From NCBI RefSeq assembly GCF_014385085.1, contig NZ_JACRTD010000013.1:1-39535 (forward strand): DNA of 39,535 nucleotides, in the 5' to 3' direction. Of the stretch, positions 33,248 to 39,535 are shown in pieces. The stretch's first letter is position 1. Each line of letters opens with the position of its first letter. A model generated the notes under the pieces. The model was not told the origin of the DNA and did no database searches. It was given only the letters and a program-made list of their open reading frames with translations. Source of the stretch: Youxingia wuxianensis. Lineage in GTDB: Bacteria; Bacillota; Clostridia; Oscillospirales; Ruminococcaceae. Both the position numbers and the translations under genes were made by a program.

Positions 33248-33664
33248 CTATCCCCTTATTCTCTCAAATCCCTGATATCTTGTCCCTTGAAACGTTAATC
33301 CGCCCCGGTCTCCCTCCACCAACATTCCATATTCGGAAGAAGGAACCTCAAATTCCAACCGGTCGCCGCTTTCCACCTCAAAGGTAACATAATACCTCGT
33401 ACTGCTGCTATGATAATTCATCGCCGCGTTATCCGAAGTTGAGTGATGATGAGTATGATAAGATGTATCCGCACGTTTGGTTACCACCTGTGCTTGTACA
33501 GTCAATACAGGAGACGCATTATTTCGTCTCCATTGTTTGGCGCCCTTTATTCCATGGACCAGGATGGTACCAAAAACAAAGAAAAATACGAAAATGACTA
33601 AAATGGGGATCAATGTAAACAAAAGGTTCATTCCTCCCCCAAAAGAGACGTCCATAGTTCCCAT
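33248..33664 (-). CDS. DUF2500-type membrane-anchored protein
   Basis: A 138-residue protein with one hydrophobic helix near the N-terminus (about 13-38, LLFTLIPILVIFVFFFVFG). A soluble domain follows, with NNASPVLTVQAQVVTKRADT, a His-rich loop (YHTHHHSTSD), and STRYYVTFEVESGDRLEFEV ending in LTFQGTRYQGF. It resembles E. coli YhhM (DUF2500), of unknown function. AAGGGGG precedes the ATG. It lies between a lipoprotein gene and the HAD phosphatase, and the three probably form one operon. Confidence 0.85.
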   Translation of the reverse strand: MGTMDVSFGGGMNLLFTLIPILVIFVFFFVFGTILVHGIKGAKQWRRNNASPVLTVQAQVVTKRADTSYHTHHHSTSDNAAMNYHSSSTRYYVTFEVESGDRLEFEVPSSEYGMLVEGDRGGLTFQGTRYQGFERIRG

Positions 33665-33678
33665 AATTCCCCCTTTTA

Positions 33679-35274
33679 TTACTGTAAACTGTCGCTGCCC
33701 AGCTCGTCAAACTCCGGCTGGGACAAGCCGGTCAAATTCACTGTATATTCCGCTCCCATATAAGGCGCGTCGATCTCTTTCCATTCTCCAGCAATATCCT
33801 GGTTATAAAAACAGCTGATAATATCGCCATAATTATATCCCATAAAGCTTCCGATCCATTCGCAGGAGGCTTGTGTCAAAACCGCGACAGAAGCAATGCC
33901 CCGTTCTACATAAGTATTGTTATTAGACCCGATAAAACCGCCGATTTCCTTGGGTGTGGAAGCGCCGGCAACCGTTACTGCATTGACCTCGCCCTGGGCG
34001 GTGCATCCCACTACATTGCTTTGGGCGGTAGCGCCGATCAATCCTCCTACTGCATGATTACCGGTTACTGTCCCGGCAAAGCGGCAGTTCTGTACAGTGG
34101 AGCCTTCACTGATGCTTCCTGCGATTCCTCCTACCTGGCCAATACCGCTGACATCCCCTTCAAATACACAGTTGTCCAGCGTTCCGCCTAACACTTGTCC
34201 GGCGATCCCACCGGCAGCGCTGTATTGGGAATTTTCCAAACTGAGTTCCTCTTCGCTGACGAACAAGGAATTGGTTACGGTAAGATTTTTTACCTCCCCA
34301 TAGCGGCCCACCACAGCAAAGAAGCCAACACTTCCCATTCCATGCTCAAAGCTTAAATTGGAAATAGTATATCCCATCCCGTCAAATACCCCGTTAAATC
34401 CCGTATAAGCAGGATCTCGCCGATCGGTGCGGATATATGTGCCAATGGGGGTAAACTCGATTCCTTCCATATCAATATCCGCCCCCAGCTCATAGCGGAT
34501 ATTTTGATATTTCCAATCGCCGGAATTTACAATTTTAGCAAGCTCCGCCAGTTGGCTAGGGCGGGTAATAACTATCGTTTCTCCCTCGTCTGTTTGCTGC
34601 ATCGGCTGGTCTTGCACCGATACAAACCGATAGATAACCTCGCCTTTTGTAAGTCTGCCTTTAAATATCGCCGCGGGATCCCCCTCCACACGATATTCCT
34701 GGAAAGTATATTTTACAGGGAGCAGCTCCCGACCTTCCAAAGTACGTCCCACTAATAATTCAATGATATCATTCTCCAGCGTTTCATACTCCAAAAGCTC
34801 CAGCTCTACTGGAGCGGCCGGCTCAAAATCCACAGGATAATTTAAATCCGCCAGCCCGTCCCTAAATAAAGCAGGATCGAAAAACATCTCGCAGATATCC
34901 AACGCTTCCTTGGCTGAAACTGTATAATGAGAGATGGTGTCGCCTTCCTTATAAACAGCGCAGTTGCCCGCATCTCCCACATAGTTTAAATAGCCAAAGG
35001 CATAGTCCGCAAGCACCATGCCAATTCCCCCGCTGTCAGGGCTGAAATTAAATCCTTGGAGATACTTTTCGTAGACGGACACATAGTCCCGCATCAGCCG
35101 ATCCTCCGGAGTAATCTGCTCCATCTGGGACGACACCGACGCACTTAAAGGAATCTTCTCTTCCTGGCCGCTCTGGAGACCCTCCGGCTGTGGATCCGCC
35201 GCAGGCGCTTTATTGCAGGACACACAGACGAATACCATTAGCAGCGCCATTGTAAAAATTAATAGTCTTTTCAT
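33679..35274 (-). CDS. GLUG-repeat surface lipoprotein
   Basis: A 531-residue secreted protein. Residues 1-19 are a lipoprotein signal and the lipobox VSCN gives Cys20. Residues about 50-215 form a domain I do not recognise. Residues about 235-500 hold GLUG-type beta-helix repeats (GGIAGQVLGGTLDNCVF, GGIAGSISEGSTVQNCRF, GGLIGATAQSNVVGC). GLUG repeats are found in cell-surface and adhesion proteins of anaerobes. It is the first gene of a leftward group, and its role is unknown. Confidence 0.85.
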   Translation of the reverse strand: MKRLLIFTMALLMVFVCVSCNKAPAADPQPEGLQSGQEEKIPLSASVSSQMEQITPEDRLMRDYVSVYEKYLQGFNFSPDSGGIGMVLADYAFGYLNYVGDAGNCAVYKEGDTISHYTVSAKEALDICEMFFDPALFRDGLADLNYPVDFEPAAPVELELLEYETLENDIIELLVGRTLEGRELLPVKYTFQEYRVEGDPAAIFKGRLTKGEVIYRFVSVQDQPMQQTDEGETIVITRPSQLAELAKIVNSGDWKYQNIRYELGADIDMEGIEFTPIGTYIRTDRRDPAYTGFNGVFDGMGYTISNLSFEHGMGSVGFFAVVGRYGEVKNLTVTNSLFVSEEELSLENSQYSAAGGIAGQVLGGTLDNCVFEGDVSGIGQVGGIAGSISEGSTVQNCRFAGTVTGNHAVGGLIGATAQSNVVGCTAQGEVNAVTVAGASTPKEIGGFIGSNNNTYVERGIASVAVLTQASCEWIGSFMGYNYGDIISCFYNQDIAGEWKEIDAPYMGAEYTVNLTGLSQPEFDELGSDSLQ

Positions 35275-35372
35275 ATCTTTCTCCCATAATCGTTTCCTTT
35301 CCCCTGCCGCCCATGCGACGGAAAAGGAAGCTGTCAGTGAATACCAAAATAATCAATCTTTAATATAACGAC

Positions 35373-35401
35373 ATTATAAACGTTTCCCCCATTTTAAGCA
35401 A
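35373..35401 (-). promoter_or_regulatory. Promoter of the GLUG lipoprotein operon
   Basis: Leftward -35 TTGCTT (complement of 35396-35401), 17-bp spacer, -10 TATAAT (complement of 35373-35378). Confidence 0.75.
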
Positions 35402-35410
35402 GAGAATTGC

Positions 35411-35439
35411 TTGTCACAAAATGTAAAATCAGTTATAAT
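35411..35439 (+). promoter_or_regulatory. Promoter of the flavin-reductase-like gene
   Basis: -35 TTGTCA (35411-35416), 17-bp spacer, -10 TATAAT (35434-35439). It is back-to-back with the lipoprotein promoter. Confidence 0.8.
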
Positions 35440-35479
35440 ATCCTAAATGACCAAGAATAAAGGTGGCTGAACTAGAAAC

Positions 35480-36067
35480 ATGAGTAAAATCGCATGGAAT
35501 CCCGGCACTCTCCTGGCCCCTGTTCCCCCTGCGCTAGTGACCTGCGGCAGTATGCAGGCCCCTAATGTGCTTACGGTCGCCTGGACGGGAATTGTCAATT
35601 CCGATCCCGCTATGACCTATATATCTGTGCGCCCCTGCCGGCATTCCTACCCTTTGATTAAGCAAAGCGGACAGTTCGCTGTTAATCTTACTACCGCAGC
35701 TCTGGTAAAGGCGGCGGATTTTTGCGGAGTACGTTCCGGAAAAACAGTAGATAAATTTAAGGAGTGCGGACTTACTCCCATTCCCGCTTCTAACATCTCG
35801 GCCCCTATCCTTAAGGAATGTCCTTTGGCGCTGGAGTGTGTGGTAAAAGAAAGTTTCCTTTTGGGAAGCCATGAGATGTTTTTAGCAGAAATTGTAGCGG
35901 TGGATGTGGAAGAGGATCTAATCGACGAAAACGGCAAGCTCCATCTTTCTGCAGCCGGACTGCTCGCCTATGCCCACGGAGAATATTTTGAACTGGGCAA
36001 GCGGATGGGCTCCTTTGGTTATTCAGTGAGAAAAAAGAAGAAATTTACTTCCCATAAGAAAAAATAA
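35480..36067 (+). CDS. Flavin-reductase-like FMN-binding split-barrel protein
   Basis: A 195-residue cytosolic flavoprotein of the flavoredoxin / flavin reductase family. Typical stretches are PALVTCGSMQAPNVLTVAWTG, SVRPCRHSYPLIKQSGQFAVNL and the closing LHLSAAGLLAYAHGEYFELG. It binds FMN and probably passes electrons in redox metabolism. The lysine-rich tail (RKKKKFTSHKKK) is unusual. The AAGGTGG ribosome site is 13 bases from the ATG, further than normal, but an in-frame stop rules out an earlier start. It is a single-gene unit ended by the hairpin at 36088. Confidence 0.9.
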   Translation: MSKIAWNPGTLLAPVPPALVTCGSMQAPNVLTVAWTGIVNSDPAMTYISVRPCRHSYPLIKQSGQFAVNLTTAALVKAADFCGVRSGKTVDKFKECGLTPIPASNISAPILKECPLALECVVKESFLLGSHEMFLAEIVAVDVEEDLIDENGKLHLSAAGLLAYAHGEYFELGKRMGSFGYSVRKKKKFTSHKKK

Positions 36068-36087
36068 ATAAAATTTTGTCTTTGTCT

Positions 36088-36125
36088 AACAATATCATTG
36101 GCGGTTTTTCGCCAATGATATTGTT
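36088..36125 (+). terminator. Terminator after the flavin-reductase-like gene
   Basis: 16-bp perfect stem (36088-36103 with 36110-36125) followed by ATTTTCT. Confidence 0.85.
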
Positions 36126-36133
36126 ATTTTCTA

Positions 36134-36197
36134 TTGACTTTCGGAAGAAATTGATGTATTATAACATTAACACATGAACAATTGTTCATGTGTTAAT
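36134..36197 (+). promoter_or_regulatory. Metal-responsive promoter with a 32-bp perfect palindrome
   Basis: -35 TTGACT (36134-36139), 17-bp spacer, -10 TATTAT (36157-36162). A perfect palindrome at 36166-36197 is centred between 36181 and 36182, with core ATGAACAATTGTTCAT. This is the operator form of CadC/CzrA/SmtB repressors (TGAACA...TGTTCA). It covers the transcription start. Confidence 0.9.
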
Positions 36198-36219
36198 ATA
36201 TGAAACGGAGGACATCCTT

Positions 36220-36594
36220 ATGAATAATACTCCTATCTGTAATGGAAACCATATCCATAATCAAGAACAGTTGGATACCGTAAGTCATATTATCCCTACG
36301 GAGGATGAGCTTACGGAACTTGCTCAAATTTTTAAGATTTTTGGGGATAACACCCGAATTAAAATACTCGCCGCTCTGAGTGCAGGGGAATTATGTGTTT
36401 GCGATATTGCGCAACTAGTGGGCGCCAGTCAGTCTACCGTTTCTCATCAGCTTCGGCTTTTAAAAGCCTATCGGTTGGTGAAATGCCGCCGATCGGGAAA
36501 AGGCGCTTATTATTCCCTGGATGACATGCATGTGTCCTCTATTATTAACGCCGGGCTGGAACATGTAAAAGAAGAGGATGAAAACGATGAATGA
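36220..36594 (+). CDS. ArsR/SmtB-family metal sensor, CadC type
   Basis: A 124-residue repressor starting at the ATG at 36220 after ACGGAGG. The winged helix has the alpha-3 metal motif ELCVCD (Cys59, Cys61), with Cys7 available near the N-terminus as in Staphylococcus CadC. It also keeps the alpha-5 zinc site of SmtB at the exact spacing: Asp102, His104, His115 and Glu118. It should leave the palindrome at 36166-36197 when Cd, Pb or Zn binds, inducing itself and the ATPase. It overlaps the ATPase gene by eight bases. Confidence 0.93.
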   Translation: MNNTPICNGNHIHNQEQLDTVSHIIPTEDELTELAQIFKIFGDNTRIKILAALSAGELCVCDIAQLVGASQSTVSHQLRLLKAYRLVKCRRSGKGAYYSLDDMHVSSIINAGLEHVKEEDENDE

Positions 36595-38629
36595 ACATAA
36601 AAAAGATATTCTTTGTCACTGTGGGGGACAGGAGCATAATCACAAATCTTGCTCCTGTGAGTCTGAGCACTCCCATGAGGTACATGAGCATTGCTCCTGC
36701 GAGCACAAGCATGAGCACTCCGCTCAAGAAGGTCACCCCCATGACCACTGCAGCTGCAGCGACTGTAGCTGCGGGGATGGATGCGGTCACCAACATTCCG
36801 CCGGCAGCGCCAAGGATTTGACAGCGCTTGGAATTTCTGCCGTACTGCTGGCTGTTTCTTTCCTTCCGGCAGTGGAAGTATTTTCTCCTTGGCTGATGGT
36901 GGCCTCCCTGCTGGTGGCAGGATTTCCTCTATTTATTCAGGGAGTAAAGAGCTTGTTCCGGTTGAATTTCAATGAATTGCTTTTGTTAACCATCGCTGTG
37001 GTCGCCTCTGTGTGTATTGGCGAATATTTTGAAGCGGCGATCGTGACAATCCTTTTCCGCCTGGGTGAAATGCTGGAAGAGAGAGCTGTACAAAAAAGCA
37101 AACGTGAAATTGAGGCTCTCACCTCTATCCGTCCAGACGACGCCAATTTACAGCAGGAAGACGGTAGCTTTATCACTGTTGACGCACGGGAGGTCCCGAT
37201 AGATAGTATTATCCAGATCCGTCCAGGGGAACGTATTCCATTGGACTGTGTGGTACTTTCCGGCAGCTCCAGTGTGGATCAATCCTCCCTGACCGGGGAA
37301 AGTATTCCGGTCAATGTAAAAGAAGGAGATCAGCTGCTCTCCTCTGCCATTAACGGCGGAGGGCTGCTCATCTGTAAGACGACCAGTGATTTCTCCGGTT
37401 CATTTGCCAACAGGATGATCGCCTTAGTGGAAGAATCCTCTGGGCAAAAAGGGAAAACGGAAAACTTTATTACTCGTTTTGCTAAAGTTTATACACCTAT
37501 TATTATGGTATTGGCAGCAGCATTGGCTATTCTTCCTCCCCTTCTGGGAATGGGTAGTTTTGAAATGTGGCTGTCCCGTTGCCTAGTATTTTTAGTAGCT
37601 AGCTGCCCCTGCGCTTTGGTCATTTCTATTCCTCTGTCTTTCTTTGCAGGTATCGGCGGCTGTTCTAAAAAAGGTGTTATCGTCAAAGGTTCCAAATATA
37701 TGGAGCTTCTTTCCAAAGCTGACTGTGCCGTATTTGATAAAACCGGTACGCTGACTACTGGAAAATTGTCTGTAACCAGAGTGCAGAGCGTCGGCGGTTA
37801 CAGCGAAAAAGAAGTCCTCCAGGTTGCCGCGGCGGCGGAAAGCATGTCTAATCATCCCATTGCCCAGGCTATTGCCGCTCATCAGCAGCAGGATTTTCAT
37901 CCGCAGATTTCCGATTACAGCGAAATCAGCGGAAAAGGTATAGAGATGGTAATGGATGGCAAAACTATACTTTGTGGATCCCGCCGCTTGTTGGAAGAAA
38001 ATAATGTGGATATCCAAGCGCTGGATAATCTGCCGGTTTGTCTGGCGATCGACGGAATTGCTGCAGGCGGTGTTGAGATTTCTGACAGCCTGCGGGAGGA
38101 TGCTCCCGCTACCCTCAAAGGTCTTAAACAGGCTGGAGTTGAGGAAACGGTAATGCTTACCGGAGACAATGAAGCTAACGCGCAGAAAATTTCCAAGCAG
38201 GCAGGGGTGGACCGCTTTTTTGCGGGACTGCTTCCTCAGGACAAGGTCAGCCGCATGAAAGAACTGAAGTCCCGTCATAAAGTAACCCTATTTACTGGGG
38301 ATGGTATCAACGACGCTCCTGTTCTCGCAGGCGCGGATATCGGTGTGGCCATGGGCTTTGGTACGGACGCCGCTATTGAAGCGGCAGATGTGGTTTTGGT
38401 TTCTGACCGACTGCTTTCTTTGGTAGACGCTATCCATATTTCCAAAAAAACCATGGGAGTTGCCAGATTTAATATTGCCTTTGCTTTAATTGTAAAGGTT
38501 GTTGTTTTACTCTTGGGCGCTATGGGACTCGCCCAGATGTGGATGGCGGTATTCGCCGATGTTGGCGTAAGCATCATTGCCGTACTCAATTCCGTACGCA
38601 TCCTTGGTTGGAAAGGGAAAAACTATTGA
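36587..38629 (+). CDS. P1B-type Zn/Cd/Pb-exporting ATPase with a His/Cys-rich N-terminus
   Basis: A 680-residue metal pump of the ZntA/CadA group. The start is set at the ATG at 36587, with AGAGG nine bases before; an ATG at 36578 sits directly on that ribosome site. The first 71 residues carry 16 His and 11 Cys and no GMTCxxC heavy-metal domain. Conserved parts are TGES (about 236), the CPC metal site (340-342), the phosphorylated aspartate in DKTGT (384), and GDGINDAPVLAGADIG. A C-terminal KVVVLLLGAMGLAQMWMAVFADVG follows, which marks the Zn/Cd/Pb group. It is co-transcribed with the CadC-type gene. Confidence 0.94.
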   Translation: MNEHKKDILCHCGGQEHNHKSCSCESEHSHEVHEHCSCEHKHEHSAQEGHPHDHCSCSDCSCGDGCGHQHSAGSAKDLTALGISAVLLAVSFLPAVEVFSPWLMVASLLVAGFPLFIQGVKSLFRLNFNELLLLTIAVVASVCIGEYFEAAIVTILFRLGEMLEERAVQKSKREIEALTSIRPDDANLQQEDGSFITVDAREVPIDSIIQIRPGERIPLDCVVLSGSSSVDQSSLTGESIPVNVKEGDQLLSSAINGGGLLICKTTSDFSGSFANRMIALVEESSGQKGKTENFITRFAKVYTPIIMVLAAALAILPPLLGMGSFEMWLSRCLVFLVASCPCALVISIPLSFFAGIGGCSKKGVIVKGSKYMELLSKADCAVFDKTGTLTTGKLSVTRVQSVGGYSEKEVLQVAAAAESMSNHPIAQAIAAHQQQDFHPQISDYSEISGKGIEMVMDGKTILCGSRRLLEENNVDIQALDNLPVCLAIDGIAAGGVEISDSLREDAPATLKGLKQAGVEETVMLTGDNEANAQKISKQAGVDRFFAGLLPQDKVSRMKELKSRHKVTLFTGDGINDAPVLAGADIGVAMGFGTDAAIEAADVVLVSDRLLSLVDAIHISKKTMGVARFNIAFALIVKVVVLLLGAMGLAQMWMAVFADVGVSIIAVLNSVRILGWKGKNY

Positions 38630-38654
38630 CTTAAAACGGTAATTGTGGTATTAT
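38626..38654 (+). promoter_or_regulatory. Promoter of the tRNA-Ser genes
   Basis: -35 TTGACT (38626-38631, overlapping the ATPase stop codon), 17-bp spacer, -10 TATTAT (38649-38654). The first tRNA begins 65 bases downstream. Confidence 0.7.
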
Positions 38655-38719
38655 AATCTGCGTCACGTTGGATATGTGTTGCGTGTTCCTTTGGGTCACT
38701 ACCGCATATTTTATTGCAC

Positions 38720-38806
38720 GGAGAGGTGTCCGAGCGGTTTAAGGAGCTGGTCTTGAAAACCAGTGACCCGAGAGGGCCGTGGGTTCGAATCCCACCCTCT
38801 CCGCCA
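38720..38806 (+). tRNA. tRNA-Ser (anticodon TGA)
   Basis: Acceptor arms GGAGAGG and CCTCTCC close the cloverleaf. The anticodon loop is CTTGAAA with TGA, there is a long class II variable arm, the T-loop is GGTTCGAATCC, and CCA is encoded. Confidence 0.97.
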
Positions 38807-38869
38807 ATATTCTTCTCCTCTGTTCTATCTGTGACGCAGATTTAAATACTGTTATTTTTTATTCACCAT

Positions 38870-38960
38870 GGAGATGTACCCAAGTTGGTGAAGGGGCTCC
38901 CCTGCTAAGGGAGTAGGTCGGGAAACTGGCGCAAGGGTTCAAATCCCTTCATCTCCGCCA
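38870..38960 (+). tRNA. tRNA-Ser (anticodon GCT)
   Basis: Acceptor arms GGAGATG and CATCTCC, anticodon GCT in CTGCTAA, a long variable arm, T-arm GGTTCAAATCC, and encoded CCA. It lies 63 bases after the first serine tRNA. Confidence 0.97.
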
Positions 38961-39361
38961 AACTAAGGTGCAATATAAAGCACCGATAATACCGCTTAAA
39001 TCCGCTGTTTATGCTGATTTAGGCGGTTTTTATTTTCTGATTTTAGGGTGCAAAAAGATGCAAAAACATCAATAAAAATCATGTAAAGTTACACAGAAAT
39101 TACACAGTAAAACACTGCACTGTTAATTATAAAGTTTTTCCTTCGACTCTGGAATATCTTCCCTTTTCCCCTTATCTTTAGTAACAAACAAGTAACACGG
39201 TATTGCACCGCCTGAAGGTTGGTTTTGCTGACAGCGGCGGTAACTGTCTTACCAACGCCAATTACTACATGATCCCCATTAACCTGAAGAATATCATAGG
39301 TGTCATATTTTTCGGTGCGTCTATTTTTACGTAATATTACGCATATTTTTCATAAAACATA
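38961..39361. other. Intergenic region after the tRNAs with terminator and short direct repeats
   Basis: A terminator-like hairpin (arms 38991-39002 and 39016-39027, one mismatch, then TTTTATTTTC) ends the tRNA transcript. It is followed by GTGCAAAAAGATGCAAAAA and by TTACACAG twice in a row with a 4-base gap. These short direct repeats recall integrase arm sites. At about 39180-39320 the minus strand reads TEKYDTYDILQVNGDHVVIG with no start, perhaps a gene remnant. At 39330-39341 there is a palindrome, CGTAATATTACG. No intact gene is seen. Confidence 0.5.
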
Positions 39362-39390
39362 TTGACATCACGTAATAATACGTATATAAT
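39362..39390 (+). promoter_or_regulatory. Consensus sigma-A promoter of the hicA-like gene
   Basis: -35 TTGACA (39362-39367), 17-bp spacer, -10 TATAAT (39385-39390), a full consensus match. The spacer holds ACGTAATAATACGT, related to the palindrome CGTAATATTACG at 39330-39341. These two could be antitoxin operators. Confidence 0.85.
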
Positions 39391-39410
39391 ATAAATAAGA
39401 GGTGAACGAA

Positions 39411-39535
39411 TTGACAGAAAGAGAAATTCTCAGGATACTTAAATCAAATGGTTGGAAAGTAACAGAAGGCGCTAATCATCACCTTGCAACAAACCCTAAA
39501 AAGCCTGGTATCAAAATTCCGATCCCCAGGCATAA
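39411..39535 (+). CDS. hicA: HicA-type mRNA interferase toxin, 5' part
   Basis: Begins with TTG at 39411 after AGAGGTG (a GTG three codons earlier is possible) and runs off the window after 41 codons. The visible part, TEREILRILKSNGWKVTEGA then NHHLATNPKKPGIKIPIPRH, fits the small double-stranded-RNA-binding fold of HicA, with the catalytic histidine at about His24. A hicB antitoxin gene would be expected just to the right, outside this window. Such pairs are common on mobile elements. Confidence 0.85.
   Translation, partial: MTEREILRILKSNGWKVTEGANHHLATNPKKPGIKIPIPRH

Noticed and set aside
33519..33710. Open frame antisense to the DUF2500 region and similar antisense frames over the V-ATPase and nadE genes
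   Set aside because: They are shadows of well-supported genes, without ribosome sites or family features.
1..39535. CRISPR arrays and rRNA genes
   Set aside because: I saw no regularly spaced repeats with unique spacers and no rRNA sequence.

Overview
The window looks like a chromosome segment of an anaerobic, mid-GC Bacillota, most likely class Clostridia. The evidence is a V-type ATPase with a sodium-site proteolipid, CadC-type metal control, AGGAGG-type ribosome sites with some TTG and GTG starts, sigma-A promoters with 17-bp spacers, and tRNA genes that encode CCA. I cannot name the genus.

Layout. (1) 1-7090: a leftward sugar or sugar-amine cluster. It holds a FrlC-like epimerase, a NagB-like protein that lacks two NagB catalytic residues, three tandem paralogous PfkB kinases, a DapA-family lyase, a GntR/UTRA regulator and the first codons of a membrane protein. 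A sigma-A promoter lies at 7061-7089 with TGGTATA boxes around it. (2) 7200-10150: glutamine-dependent NAD synthetase, a DtxR/MntR regulator, and a divergent 47-codon membrane protein under a palindromic operator that no long-ORF scan would report. (3) 10173-18750: a nine-gene V-type ATPase operon (H-I-K-E-C-F-A-B-D). (4) 19208-32387: the most unusual region. A P-loop ATPase gene of the PRK06851 type is cut in two by a 12,070-bp element bounded by CCCATG. The halves are in frame, and joining them gives a 369-residue protein. The element carries a large serine recombinase with a coupled 43-aa ORF, a LacI regulator and a seven-gene cargo operon (Opp/Dpp-type ABC transporter, FGGY kinase, ureohydrolase). 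(5) 32399-36125: HAD phosphatase, DUF2500 protein, GLUG lipoprotein and flavin-reductase-like protein. (6) 36134-38629: CadC-type repressor and a P1B metal ATPase under a 32-bp perfect palindrome. (7) 38626-39535: two tRNA-Ser genes, a gap with short direct repeats, and the start of a HicA-type toxin, possibly the edge of another mobile element.

How parts work together. Region 1 probably imports, epimerises, phosphorylates and splits a sugar conjugate, with its own GntR protein as repressor. The element in region 4 looks like a self-contained uptake and catabolic cassette: solute-binding protein, two permeases and two asymmetric ATPases feed a kinase and an amidine- or guanidine-hydrolysing enzyme, switched by LacI. 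The recombinase gives it mobility, and possibly the ability to leave and repair the interrupted ATPase gene.
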